A stretch of 64,000 bases of DNA from Pseudomonas sp. MYb118. GTDB lineage: Bacteria > Pseudomonadota > Gammaproteobacteria > Pseudomonadales > Pseudomonadaceae. Under the pieces are notes generated by a model. That model did not search any database, was not told the origin of the DNA, and was given only the letters and a program-made list of their open reading frames with translations. Below, piece after piece: positions 33,442 to 42,162 of the stretch; position 1 is the stretch's first letter, and each line of letters opens with the position of its first letter. The stretch spans positions 930,001 to 994,000 of the forward strand of contig NZ_JBFRXN010000001.1 in NCBI RefSeq assembly GCF_040947875.1, in the 5' to 3' direction. The translations under genes were made by a program, and so were the position numbers.

Positions 33442-34029
33442 ATGTCCGCCCAGAAAACTGCACTCATTGTCATCGACGTACAAGAGTCGTTTCGCGCTGC
33501 TCCATACTGGAACGAAGATAGCTTGCCGACCTTCCTCTCTCACCTGCAACCGTTGATAGACGGCGCGAAAGCCGCAGGCATTCCTGTACTTCAGGTCTTC
33601 CATGCGGAGGGCACAGGACCGTTCTCCGAGGCATCCGGCCTCGTCAAAACCATGGAGCCGCTCAACATTGCGCCCGACGCAATCTTCAAGAAGCCCCGTC
33701 ACAGTGCACTGGTGGGTTCGGGACTCGACGTGTGGCTGAATACTCACGGCATTCGCCGGGTCATCATCTCGGGTATCCGCACAGAACAGTGCTGTGAAAC
33801 CACCGCGCGACACGCTTACGACTTGGGCTACAACGTCGATTTCGTCAGCGAGGCGACATTGACTTTCCCAATGACCGACGAGGCCGGTCGTGAATGGAGC
33901 GCTGACGAACTGCATGCCCGTACCAAACTGGTGCTGAGTGGTCGCTTCGTAAGAGTTGCCACCGTCAAGGAGGCACTGGCGGGGGCGGCAGAGGCATTGC
34001 CGAGCCCAGGAGGCACAGCAGTCGCATGA
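33442..34029 (+). CDS. Isochorismatase-like cysteine hydrolase
   Basis: This 195-residue cytoplasmic hydrolase of the isochorismatase fold shows the Asp-Lys-Cys triad: Asp12 in LIVIDVQESF, Lys84 in IFKKPRHSAL and Cys117 in GIRTEQCCETTA. Family members hydrolyse amides or vinyl ethers (nicotinamide, ureidoacrylate, N-carbamoyl compounds, isochorismate). The stop overlaps the start of a GlxA-type regulator gene by four bases (ATGA), so enzyme and regulator are coupled. The GAGGAATGCCATAATG region gives a normal ribosome-binding site. Substrate is unknown. Confidence 0.88.
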   Translation: MSAQKTALIVIDVQESFRAAPYWNEDSLPTFLSHLQPLIDGAKAAGIPVLQVFHAEGTGPFSEASGLVKTMEPLNIAPDAIFKKPRHSALVGSGLDVWLNTHGIRRVIISGIRTEQCCETTARHAYDLGYNVDFVSEATLTFPMTDEAGREWSADELHARTKLVLSGRFVRVATVKEALAGAAEALPSPGGTAVA

Positions 34030-35069
34030 GTAACGGTGCGCGGCATCCGGTTTTGATCGAGGTCATCGTCGTTGTACCACCGAGTGTCCTGCTGCTTGAT
34101 ATAGCAGGGCCTATCGAGGTGCTTCGAAAGGCTAATCTCGAGCAGGATGCCGTGCACTACCGGGTGCGCTACGTTGGGGCGCGACCTTCGGTCAAGAGTT
34201 CGATCGGGTTGGGTATAGATGGCATCGAACCGCTGCCCGATCACTTGCCCAGCGGCGCCCTGGTGGTACTGCCCGGGACATCTGAGCAAATACTGGACAG
34301 CACCTCCTATCTTCTTGACAACACATGCGATGGGCCTGGGGAAGAGGCAGATTCCGCCACCCACGAAGCCGCAATTACCGATTGGCTCAGAAGGATCATC
34401 AAACCGGGCATTCGCTTGGTATCAATTTGTTCTGGGGCTCTTGTAGCCGCACGGGCCGGCCTCCTGGACGGGCACGACTGCACGACGCATCATTTGTGCG
34501 TCGCCGAACTCTCCAGCGCTGCTCCCTTGGCTCAGGTGAAGGAAAATCGGCTCTACGTGGAGGATGGCGAGCGGCTCACCAGCGCTGGTATCACGGCAGG
34601 CATTGATTTGATGCTGCATATCGTGACTCAGCATACCGGCCATTGCGTTGCGCTTGCGGTTGCTCGATACCTCGTTGTCTATCTGCGCCGTGCCGGTGCC
34701 GATCCGCAGCTTTCACCTTGGCTCGAAGGCCGTAGTCATATCCATCCCACTGTACATCGCGCACAAGATGCCATTGTTGCTGAGCCAACGCGAGAATGGT
34801 CGGTCGAGATACTGGCGCATGTCATAGGAGCGAGTTCACGCAATCTTTCCAGGCTGTTCAACGCTCATACCGGTATGAGCGTCTCGGAATACATCAATCG
34901 CATGCGCGTGGCATTGGCCCGAGAGTTGATAAGCGGCTCGCAGCTTGATATTGAGACTGTGGCCGAGCGCGCCGGTTTTGGTTCGGCGCGTCAATTGCGT
35001 CGGGTATGGGCGCGTTTTTATAAGGTGCCGCCTAGTCAGATGCGCGATGTTGGAGCTTTCACGCATTAA
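34026..35069 (+). CDS. GlxA-type AraC-family regulator (DJ-1/PfpI domain plus HTH)
   Basis: This 347-residue regulator has an N-terminal class-I-glutamine-amidotransferase-like sensor (IEVIVVVPPSVLLLDIAGPI, VLPGTSEQ, ISICSGA-like SICSGALVAARAGLLDG, TSAGITAGIDL). The C-terminal AraC helix-turn-helix pair (WSVEILAHVIGASSRNLSRL and ELISGSQLDIETVAERAGFG) ends with the QLRRVWARFYKVPPSQMR second helix set. In this family the sensor keeps the fold, not necessarily hydrolase activity. It overlaps the isochorismatase-like gene and probably controls it. It is convergent with a second GlxA-type gene. Confidence 0.9.
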   Translation: MSNGARHPVLIEVIVVVPPSVLLLDIAGPIEVLRKANLEQDAVHYRVRYVGARPSVKSSIGLGIDGIEPLPDHLPSGALVVLPGTSEQILDSTSYLLDNTCDGPGEEADSATHEAAITDWLRRIIKPGIRLVSICSGALVAARAGLLDGHDCTTHHLCVAELSSAAPLAQVKENRLYVEDGERLTSAGITAGIDLMLHIVTQHTGHCVALAVARYLVVYLRRAGADPQLSPWLEGRSHIHPTVHRAQDAIVAEPTREWSVEILAHVIGASSRNLSRLFNAHTGMSVSEYINRMRVALARELISGSQLDIETVAERAGFGSARQLRRVWARFYKVPPSQMRDVGAFTH

Positions 35070-35094
35070 TCGGTGCCCGGGCATTGCGCCTGAC

Positions 35095-36063
35095 TCATAC
35101 CCTGGAACCATCGAGTTTTGCCTGCCGGCTACTGCGCCGCAGCTCTTGTGGCGTGCGTCCGACCACACGCATGAAACTGCGAAGCATGTGATCGGCATCG
35201 CCGAATCCGCAGCGCCTGGCTATCCCCTCGAACGGCTGGTTGCTGTCCTCAACCAACGGCCGTGCCGATTCAATACGTAGACGTTCGACCGCTTTGGAGG
35301 GCGTCACTCCAATAGCCGCAGCAAATACGCGGCTAAACTGGCGCACGCTCATATTGGCAACGTCGGCCAGACGTTCAACGGGCAAATCTTCATGCAGGTG
35401 ATCGCGCGCATACGTGAGCACCGCACGGATTCGGTCCGAGCCCGGGTCAAAGTCCAGCAACGAAGAAAACTGGTACTGCCCCCCTGGCCGCTGATAATAA
35501 ACCACCAGCATGCGCGCGACGGACCGCGACACTTCCTTGCCCAGGTCTTGCTCAATCATGGCCAGGGTCATATCGATACCCGCCGACATGCCCGCGGACG
35601 TCCAGACATTGCCGTCTTCGGTCCAGATTCTGTCGCCATTGACCTGCAGCAACGGGTATCGCGCTTGCAACTGCGGCGCATAGTTCCAGTGGGTGGTGGC
35701 CACGCGGCCATCGAGCAGACCGCTCTCGGCAAGCAAAAAGGCGCCCGTACACACACTCGCCGTGCGACGTGAGTTCGCGGATATCTGCCGTATGATCGCG
35801 GCCAATGAGGGCATCCTGTCATCGATCGGCGCGGTTGGCGCGCCGACGATGATGAGCGTATCGAAGCGCTCGACAGCCTGTATCGCTTCAGTTGCAATTT
35901 GCAGCCCACTCGACGCATCGATCAATCCTCCCTCCAGTGAGGCAATGGTGAATCGATAGCTGGAGGGGCGTCCAAGATTGGCGTTACTGAAGGCTTCGAG
36001 CGGGCCGCTCAGATCAAGCAGGACAAAGCCTGAGTAAACCAGAAAACAGATATGACGCTGCAT
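35095..36063 (-). CDS. Second GlxA-type AraC-family regulator
   Basis: This 322-residue protein has the same architecture as its convergent neighbour: a DJ-1/PfpI-like sensor (HICFLVYSGFVLLDLSGPLE, TLIIVGAP, SVCTGAFLLAESGLLDG, TSAGMSAGIDMTLAMI) and a C-terminal AraC domain (LPVERLADVANMSVRQFSRV, GIARRCGFGDADHMLRSFMR). The ATG at 36063 gives the usual family length; upstream in-frame starts up to 36255 would intrude into the divergent gene's leader. It faces a periplasmic isochorismatase-like gene across 192 bases, its most likely target. The effector is unknown. Confidence 0.88.
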   Translation of the reverse strand: MQRHICFLVYSGFVLLDLSGPLEAFSNANLGRPSSYRFTIASLEGGLIDASSGLQIATEAIQAVERFDTLIIVGAPTAPIDDRMPSLAAIIRQISANSRRTASVCTGAFLLAESGLLDGRVATTHWNYAPQLQARYPLLQVNGDRIWTEDGNVWTSAGMSAGIDMTLAMIEQDLGKEVSRSVARMLVVYYQRPGGQYQFSSLLDFDPGSDRIRAVLTYARDHLHEDLPVERLADVANMSVRQFSRVFAAAIGVTPSKAVERLRIESARPLVEDSNQPFEGIARRCGFGDADHMLRSFMRVVGRTPQELRRSSRQAKLDGSRV

Positions 36064-36255
36064 GAACGAAACGCCCGAAGTCCGAGTGATGGCGTCATGG
36101 TACGCGGTTGCCACCTCTAAGGTCATCACAGTTGTCATGCCGCTGGCACACGCCAGGTGCCGCGCTTCTTGTCCGAAAGCCAAGGAAAAATGTCCATTGC
36201 GCCGGGACCTCGCGACGTACCTTGAATGCACCCAAACATGCATGAGGACTTGCAA

Positions 36256-37044
36256 ATGACCTTCAACATTCGTCCCGGTAAATTTTTCGCCTGCGCCCCG
36301 TTGCTGGCCGCATTACTGATGGCCCCCGGCATGGGCCACGCCGTCGAAGACCCGTACGCTGACCCGGTCAAGCCGGCGCTCCCGGCCTCCACTTTCGAGT
36401 GGGATTCCAGTCGCACCGCTTTGGTGGTGATCGACCCGCAGATCGACTTCATGAGTAAAGACGGTGCCGGCTGGGCGGTCTTCGGTCAGAGTGTCACCGA
36501 GCAAAAACTGGTGCCGCACCTGAGCCAACTGTTCAAAGCGTTCAAGCAGGCCGGAGCAACCGTAGCCATCTCACCCCACTACTACTATCCCCACGATCAC
36601 AAATGGGAGTTTGAGGCGCCAGCAGAGTCCGTCCAGCACAAGCTCGGGCTGTTCGATCGCAAAGGTGCCTTGACGCTCGATGGGTTCCGTAACTCGGGGG
36701 CCGATTTCATGCAGGAGTTCAAGCCCTTCATCGAAGACGGCAAGACCATCATCGCCTCACCACACAAGTTGTACGGACCGCAAAGCAACGACCTGATGCT
36801 GCAATTGCGCAAACAGCGCATCGACAAAATCGTCCTGGCCGGCATGGCCTCCAACCTGTGTGTTGAGTCGCACCTTCGCGAGTTCCTCGAACGGGGCTTT
36901 GAAGTCATCGTCGTGCGTGACGCGGTGGCCGGACCGAAGCTGCCTGACGGCGACGGATACGGTAGCGCGTTGGTCAACTTTCGCTATATCGCCAACGGTG
37001 TGATGACTACCGACGAAGTGGTGAAAAAACTCGAAGGGCGGTAA
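36256..37044 (+). CDS. Exported isochorismatase-like cysteine hydrolase
   Basis: The 262-residue protein has a Sec signal (FFACAPLLAALLMAPGMGHA, cleavage near residue 29) ahead of an isochorismatase-type hydrolase domain. The triad is visible as Asp60 (LVVIDPQIDF), Lys171 (ASPHKLYGP) and Cys202 (GMASNLCVESHLRE). Periplasmic location is unusual for this family, which is mostly cytoplasmic. It suggests action on an external amide or ester. GAGGA eight bases before the ATG supports the start at 36256. It is divergent from the GlxA-type gene and followed by a bidirectional terminator. Confidence 0.87.
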   Translation: MTFNIRPGKFFACAPLLAALLMAPGMGHAVEDPYADPVKPALPASTFEWDSSRTALVVIDPQIDFMSKDGAGWAVFGQSVTEQKLVPHLSQLFKAFKQAGATVAISPHYYYPHDHKWEFEAPAESVQHKLGLFDRKGALTLDGFRNSGADFMQEFKPFIEDGKTIIASPHKLYGPQSNDLMLQLRKQRIDKIVLAGMASNLCVESHLREFLERGFEVIVVRDAVAGPKLPDGDGYGSALVNFRYIANGVMTTDEVVKKLEGR

Positions 37045-37084
37045 TCCTGATAAAGAATGTTCACACCCACGTTCACATCCATAT

Positions 37085-37107
37085 ACGGGAGCTCTAGCAG
37101 CTCCCGT
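37085..37107. terminator. Bidirectional stem-loop between convergent genes
   Basis: ACGGGAGCT-CTAGC-AGCTCCCGT is a perfect 9-bp stem with a 5-base loop. It lies 40 bases after the exported hydrolase gene and 10 bases beyond the stop of the truncated LysR gene. Its placement between convergent genes fits a shared terminator, although T-tracts are weak on both sides. Confidence 0.7.
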
Positions 37108-37116
37108 GTTGGTTGG

Positions 37117-37665
37117 CTAACAGAGAATGAAGGTCGGCACGCCATGCCGCACCAGGTAAGCGGGGCTTGCGCACAGAACGCGGGGATTGGGCGTCAGCGA
37201 ACGAGCCACTAAAGCGGAATCGCGCAGGCTCGCGATGCGGATTGCTACGTCGATGCCCAGGCTGACGATGTCTACGATGCTGTCGGAGAGGTGAAGATCT
37301 ACTTGCAGAGCAGGATGTTCGGCCAGTATTTGTGGGATGAGCGGCATGATGACGGCCTGGCCGAACACCGTCAGAGCCGTCACTTTCAGTACACCGCTGG
37401 CCGTTCCTGTGTTCGCCTTCAAAGTGACTTTCGCCGCCTCGCTCGCGCCAATCAGCGTCTTGGCAACTGGTAGGAAAACGTCCCCTTCAGGCGTGAGCGA
37501 AATCGAGCGCGTGGTGCGGTGCACCAATCGAACTTGCAGCTCATTCTCAAGGGAGGCCAGCCGCCGTGAAACGGTCATGGGGGACAGCCCTGGTCGTCGA
37601 GCAGCCCCCGAGAGGCTGCCGCTTTCAGCAATCGTCGCGAACACCTCGACGTCCAAGGTTGTCAT
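37117..37665 (-). pseudogene. LysR-family regulator, truncated at the C-terminus
   Basis: The frame encodes 182 residues of a family usually near 300. The DNA-binding domain is intact (VFATIAESGSLSGAARRPGL, SPMTVSRRLASLENELQVRL). The first effector lobe runs to RVLCASPAYLVRHGVPTF and then ends abruptly with ILC and a stop, exactly where other members continue. The remaining half of the effector domain is missing, and the bidirectional terminator follows at once. An internal deletion or recombination that removed the 3' part is the simplest reading. The product could still bind DNA. It lies 39 bases downstream of the DoxX-like gene. Confidence 0.75.
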
Positions 37666-37704
37666 TTATGTGGTCTCCCGCAACTCCTGGGAATACACAC
37701 TCAG

Positions 37705-38103
37705 TCAAACGGTTAGCGCGGCAGCGCACATCAGCCCGCCAATGATGCCTACGTGTTCGAGGGCAATCTGAAACTCCTCCATTTTCTTCGGCGGCTCAAG
37801 CTTCCAGAACGCATGCCCGAGCGGAATGGATAACAGCGTGAAAACACCCAGGGCGCCGGCGCCTAACCATCCCAGATCGGCAGCATTGGTGATCAGGAGG
37901 GCTGAGCCTGCCAGCTCTGTCGTCACCATCAGCATCACGATCAACTTTGGTGCTGGAAGCCCATAGCCTTTGATGGTCTGCACCATCAGGTTGAACTTGA
38001 CGATGCCGAACACTCCCGCCACCCAAAAGAACGACGTCAGGATGATGCGAGCCATCAGCTCGAATGCGGGGCTCAGTAGCAGTTCGTGAATAAGTGTCGG
38101 CAT
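37705..38103 (-). CDS. DoxX-like integral membrane protein
   Basis: This 132-residue inner-membrane protein has four hydrophobic segments: LMARIILTSFFWVAGVFGIV, KLIVMLMVTTELAGSALLIT, GWLGAGALGVFTLLSIPLGH and VGIIGGLMCAAALTV. The first with the FWVAGVFGIVKF turn and the length fit the DoxX/DoxD group. Members of this group often sit beside redox or LysR/TetR regulators and have no agreed function. It is divergent from the TetR gene at 38214 and upstream of the truncated LysR gene. Control by TetR is likely. Confidence 0.78.
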   Translation of the reverse strand: MPTLIHELLLSPAFELMARIILTSFFWVAGVFGIVKFNLMVQTIKGYGLPAPKLIVMLMVTTELAGSALLITNAADLGWLGAGALGVFTLLSIPLGHAFWKLEPPKKMEEFQIALEHVGIIGGLMCAAALTV

Positions 38104-38213
38104 GGCAGATCAGGTCCATCAGCATGGGCGGCGCACGGGTTGGGCCGCGACCTGATAAGCTTATTTTATCGAATACCCCCTGTTTACTCGCATTCCAAGG
38201 AGCCGTCCCTTCG
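38104..38213. promoter_or_regulatory. Divergent control region of the DoxX/TetR pair
   Basis: The 110-base gap contains a perfect 10-bp palindrome ATAAGCTTAT (38155-38164) and a wider GATAA-N7-TTATC repeat. These lie in an AT-rich patch where the two promoters must be, so they are candidate TetR operators. Seen directly; role inferred. Confidence 0.5.
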
Positions 38214-38867
38214 ATGCCCACGACCTCTCTCGAGCCCCGCAAAATGCCGCAGCAAGCCCGAGCGCGGGCAACCCATGTCGCGATTTTGCAGAGCGCTACT
38301 CAGCTTCTCTCGGCATCTGAACTGGACGATTTCAACACCAATGCGATCGCAGAACGCGCCGGTACGAGTATCGGCACGTTTTATCAGTACTTCCCGAACA
38401 AGGAGGCCGTGTTACTCACGCTCATACGTGAACAGAAGGCTGAAATGTTTACCAACATTGGCAACGCGATGCGCGATGCGTCCGGATGTTCACTCGAGGG
38501 GGCCGTGCGCCTTTTGATTCGCGGCAGGCTCAAGCACTTGCGCGACAACCAGCACGTCGCCTGGATACTCGGTCAACAGGAACTGCTTTTGCCTATACCA
38601 GAGGTCAAGGCTGAATACCTGGAGGAGGGCATCCAGTTGTTCAGCCGTGGCCTTGATCATTGGGGGCATGCGGTAAAAGGGATCGACGTGCAGAGAGCTG
38701 CAAAAACGATCCCGGCCATGGTGCGCGGGATCATGGAGAGCTGGATACGCGAGCCTTCGCATTACCTGGATATCGCGGAGGAGGAGGCCGTGGACAGCGT
38801 TCTCGGTTATCTCCATCGTCAGCGGCGCAGCGCGTCGCGCAGCATTGAAGGAATGTCGCGAGAGTAG
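38214..38867 (+). CDS. TetR-family transcriptional regulator
   Basis: This 217-residue regulator has an N-terminal helix-turn-helix: RATHVAILQSATQLLSASEL, FNTNAIAERAGTSIGTFYQY, FPNKEAVLLTLIREQKAEMF. A ligand-binding helical C-terminal domain follows, with a TetR_C-like segment. GGAG 11 bases before the ATG at 38214 supports this start over an upstream ATG at 38094 that would cross into the doxX gene. It is divergent from the doxX-like gene and probably represses it. Ligand unknown. Confidence 0.88.
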   Translation: MPTTSLEPRKMPQQARARATHVAILQSATQLLSASELDDFNTNAIAERAGTSIGTFYQYFPNKEAVLLTLIREQKAEMFTNIGNAMRDASGCSLEGAVRLLIRGRLKHLRDNQHVAWILGQQELLLPIPEVKAEYLEEGIQLFSRGLDHWGHAVKGIDVQRAAKTIPAMVRGIMESWIREPSHYLDIAEEEAVDSVLGYLHRQRRSASRSIEGMSRE

Positions 38868-38961
38868 ACGTTGGATCGTGTCGATCGGTAGCTAACAGTC
38901 AGAAGCGGTCATTGCGCCGCAATGGTATCGTCCACTTCTTTTCCAAGGCTTTTGAGAAGTC

Positions 38962-39399
38962 ATGAATAGAGCCAAGTCCTCAATCTGGGCCGTTGCTCCC
39001 GAGTTAGGCATCCCTGAATCACCCGCTCTTCTGGTTGAGTCGGGCAACCTTTGGCTCGCTTACTTCCAGGCTTTAAACGAAAGCCTTGCGATTGTGCGAT
39101 TTTCCGGGCTCATTGATCATCGTCTCATGCCTATAGGGGACGAGGGGTTAGGACGCCACCCCTATGTGCTTGCCGGCCTTCAGCCTTACTCGTTCAACGA
39201 ACTTATTGGCTCAGAAGAAACCGTCAGCCGCCCCTATTCAAATGCTAGACATTGGGTCATTACGTTTAAAGACGAGACTCTTGATGTGATTGCGCGAACT
39301 GGTGAGGTCATGGCTTCGGGATTAGCTTTCGCATCGCCACTTGAGGCCTTGCTCACATTTCAACGCTCACGAGTTACAAACGGCTTTCCCAACGACTGA
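38962..39399 (+). CDS. Hypothetical protein, 145 residues
   Basis: A soluble protein with no signal peptide and an alpha/beta pattern (SPALLVESGNLWLAYFQALN, LAIVRFSGLIDHRLMPIGDE, ARHWVITFKDETLDVIARTG). The segment HWVITFKDETLDVIA is also seen in small unannotated Pseudomonas proteins, but I cannot name a family. It has a moderate ribosome-binding site. It stands alone between the TetR gene and a repeat relic. Lower GC than the neighbouring operons suggests acquisition. Confidence 0.6.
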   Translation: MNRAKSSIWAVAPELGIPESPALLVESGNLWLAYFQALNESLAIVRFSGLIDHRLMPIGDEGLGRHPYVLAGLQPYSFNELIGSEETVSRPYSNARHWVITFKDETLDVIARTGEVMASGLAFASPLEALLTFQRSRVTNGFPND

Positions 39400-39419
39400 C
39401 GTGTTCTCTGGGTTGATTT

Positions 39420-39520
39420 CAGGCGGTAGGGAAAGGCAGAAATCGGCCATGAGCAGTCGCTCACAGAAGGCAGCTTTCGACCCAAAGCTGCCGCTCAGTA
39501 GCGGCAGATTTCGATCCTTG
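39420..39520. repeat. Relic of a dispersed non-coding repeat
   Basis: The stretch GCAGAAATCGGCCATGAGCA ... GGCAGCTTTCGACCCAAAGC belongs to a degenerate intergenic repeat. Its parts (CGACCCA-AAGCTG/ATAGCTG, GGCCATGAGC) recur near 45.4 kb. It contains the inverted pair GGCAGCTTT / AAAGCTGCC around CGACCC. Confidence 0.5.
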
Positions 39521-39672
39521 TCTGCCTCAAAAAAAAGCGAAACCAAGCGTCGCTCCTGGAGGCGCATTCTCCCTGGCCATCGATCTCTCGCAGTGTAAAT
39601 TACCCTTGCTTTTGCGGTCGTAAATACTGGATTGAAACCGATGGCCCTGGTTCACCACGGAGCGTGCGAACG

Positions 39673-42081
39673 TCAGAAGTTGTACTTGATACCCGTCATA
39701 ATGTTTCTTGGAGCACCGTACATTCCGTGGTCGCCCGCATAGCTGAGGTAATCGCGGTCAAACACGTTGTTCAAATTGACCGACGCACTCAGATGTTGGT
39801 TGAAGTCGTAGCGAGCCAAGAGGTTTGTGACGGCGTAGCTGCCCTGAGTGAAGGTGTGCAGGTCGGCACCGGTTTTACTCTGCCAGTTCACACCGCCGCC
39901 AATGGTGACCTTATCCAGGACCCCCGGCAGGCGATAACTGGTGAAGGTCTTGAGACTGTGGCGGGGCAGGGTAGTAACGATACGTTGGTCGTCAGCGTCG
40001 GTGCTGACCGCGTAGGCATAGCCGGCGGAGGCCTGCCAGCCTTCGGCCAGTTCGCCATCCAGCGTGAACTCAGCACCTTTGGTGGTGGTGCCTTGTTCGG
40101 ACTTATAGGTGTTGCCACCTGGGGTATCGATCCAGATCGCCAGGTTGTCTTGCTCGATCTTGAACAGTGCAACGCTGGAGTTCAGCTTGCCGTCGAAGTG
40201 GCTCCCCTTGATGCCGACTTCGTAGCCGGTGCCTTCCATGGGGTCCAGGGGTTTGTTGTTGATGTCGCGAACCCAGGACGACTGCGGGTTGAAGATTTTC
40301 GTATAGCTGGCATACAGCGACCAGGTGTCGTTGACGTCGTAGACCACGCCGGCATAAGGAATGTAGACGCCGGTTTCCGATTCCTTGGTCTTGGTTTGCG
40401 CTGCGCCATACGGCTTATCTTCGATGTCGCGATGCCAGTCAACCAGGCGGCTACCCAACAAGATACTCAGATTGTCCGTGGCATGCAGGCGCGTAGCAAG
40501 ATAGGCGGAATATTGGGTTTCGTCGGTGGTGGATTTGCCTGTGACGTTGAATTCCGGTTTCGCGGAGTCGCCGTTCCAGTTCAACAGGTTGTCGATCGCG
40601 CCGGCCGGAGAGCCGGAATAGTCATATTTCCAGCCGCCGTAGGCTGGAACGTTCTCGTAGTAGTTGGACAGGGTCACACCGGCGATCAGCTCGTGCTCAC
40701 GCCCCAACAGGCCGAACGGGCCGGTCAGGTAGGCGTCGATGTTGTTCTGGCGCGGGATACCGGAGAAGCGCACAGGCAACTGAGTGGTGCCGCTACCATC
40801 AGGGTTGAGGCTGCCGTTGACGTAGTTGAAGACCTCGTCGAACTTGTTTTCGGAGTGGCTCAGTTCGATCTTCCCGCTCCAGCCATTGGCGAACTGCTGT
40901 TCGATCGAGGTGAAAAAGCTGGTTTGTTCATGGTCGTTGTATGACCAGGTCTGAGCCGAATTGAGCGAGCGTTTGAGGTTGGTGCGAGAGCCGTCGGTGA
41001 AGCGGGTCGGCAGGCCGGAGCGCATGGGCGAATCAACGTCCGTACGTTGATAACTGAAGCCCATGGTCAGCAGGGTGTCTTCAGTCAGGTCAAACTCGGT
41101 AATGCCGTAGATCAGTTGCGAGTCCTGCTTGTAACGGTCGACCCAGGACTGCTCGGTCTTGAAGTCGGCGACCAGGCGACCGCGTACGTTGCCGGTTTCG
41201 GTCAGCGGGCCGGAGACATCAAAGCCGGTCCCGTAGCGGTCCCAATTACCGGCTTCGGCCCAGACGCTGGCCTGAGCTTCGGCGGTCGGACGCTTGCGGA
41301 TCAGGTTGATCGTCGCTGAAGGACTGCCCAGGCCGCTGATCAGGCCGGTCGCACCGCGCACCACCTCCACACGGTCATACATGGCCATGCTCTGGGTGTA
41401 ATTGTCCATGCGCTTGACGGTGGGCACACCATTGATTTCAAAGTTCTGAATCTCGAAGCCGCGCGAGAAGTAACCGTCGGATTCGGCACCCAGCCCGTCG
41501 CGCAATACGATGATGCCCGGTGTCGCATCGAGGGTGTCGCTGAGGTTGGTCAGGCGCTGGTCATCCAGGCGCTGGCGGGTCATGACCGTCAGCGATTGCG
41601 GGGTTTGCTGGGGTGTCAGGTTCAGGCGGGTCGAGCTGCTGGATGAATAGGTGGTGTAGAGCCCGGTGCCCTCTGTCGTCGACCCGGGCGCTTTGCCGGA
41701 AATGGAAATGGCCTGAAGCTCCAGATCCGTGGAGGCCGGCGCTGGCTGCAGGGTGTAACGCCCATCCGGCTGGCGAACCGCGATGAGCTGGCTGCCCTCA
41801 AGCAGCGCCTGTAAAGCAGCGTCGACCGTGTAGTCGCCACTCAAGCCGGGGCTGTTCTGGCCGGCAATCAAGTCATTGGGAAACGACAACAGCAAATGGG
41901 CCTGCTGGCCCAGTTGATTGAGCGCAGTGCCCAGTGGCGCCGGGGCAATTTCAAAGTGTTGCACGCGGCTGTCGGCGGCGGCCCACACGGGCGATGAAGT
42001 GGCGATCACAACCGCTGCGGCGCACCCCAGGGTGGTGACGAGCGAGGTGGCGGAGTACGACGAAACACTGCGGTGATGCAT
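39673..42081 (-). CDS. Second TonB-dependent siderophore receptor with signalling domain
   Basis: This 802-residue outer-membrane protein has a signal peptide ending near VWAAA, an STN domain (VQHFEIAPAPLGTALNQLGQ to about residue 110), and a plug with QTPQSLTVMTRQRLDDQRLT, VEVVRGATGLISGLGSPSAT and INLIRKRP. The barrel ends with MTGIKYNF, the usual terminal Phe. The FpvA/FecA-style STN implies signalling through the FecR gene just upstream. The ATG at 42081 has GGGA about 12 bases ahead. Neighbours encode its cognate FecR and FecI. Substrate unknown; the overall style resembles FpvA/FiuA-type ferric-siderophore receptors. Confidence 0.92.
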   Translation of the reverse strand: MHHRSVSSYSATSLVTTLGCAAAVVIATSSPVWAAADSRVQHFEIAPAPLGTALNQLGQQAHLLLSFPNDLIAGQNSPGLSGDYTVDAALQALLEGSQLIAVRQPDGRYTLQPAPASTDLELQAISISGKAPGSTTEGTGLYTTYSSSSSTRLNLTPQQTPQSLTVMTRQRLDDQRLTNLSDTLDATPGIIVLRDGLGAESDGYFSRGFEIQNFEINGVPTVKRMDNYTQSMAMYDRVEVVRGATGLISGLGSPSATINLIRKRPTAEAQASVWAEAGNWDRYGTGFDVSGPLTETGNVRGRLVADFKTEQSWVDRYKQDSQLIYGITEFDLTEDTLLTMGFSYQRTDVDSPMRSGLPTRFTDGSRTNLKRSLNSAQTWSYNDHEQTSFFTSIEQQFANGWSGKIELSHSENKFDEVFNYVNGSLNPDGSGTTQLPVRFSGIPRQNNIDAYLTGPFGLLGREHELIAGVTLSNYYENVPAYGGWKYDYSGSPAGAIDNLLNWNGDSAKPEFNVTGKSTTDETQYSAYLATRLHATDNLSILLGSRLVDWHRDIEDKPYGAAQTKTKESETGVYIPYAGVVYDVNDTWSLYASYTKIFNPQSSWVRDINNKPLDPMEGTGYEVGIKGSHFDGKLNSSVALFKIEQDNLAIWIDTPGGNTYKSEQGTTTKGAEFTLDGELAEGWQASAGYAYAVSTDADDQRIVTTLPRHSLKTFTSYRLPGVLDKVTIGGGVNWQSKTGADLHTFTQGSYAVTNLLARYDFNQHLSASVNLNNVFDRDYLSYAGDHGMYGAPRNIMTGIKYNF

Positions 42082-42162
42082 GTGAAGTTTCCCGATGATT
42101 TTTGATGTATGGCCTATGAGTCTCGCCAAAAACCAAAACGGCTCATCGAGAACGAAAAAACT

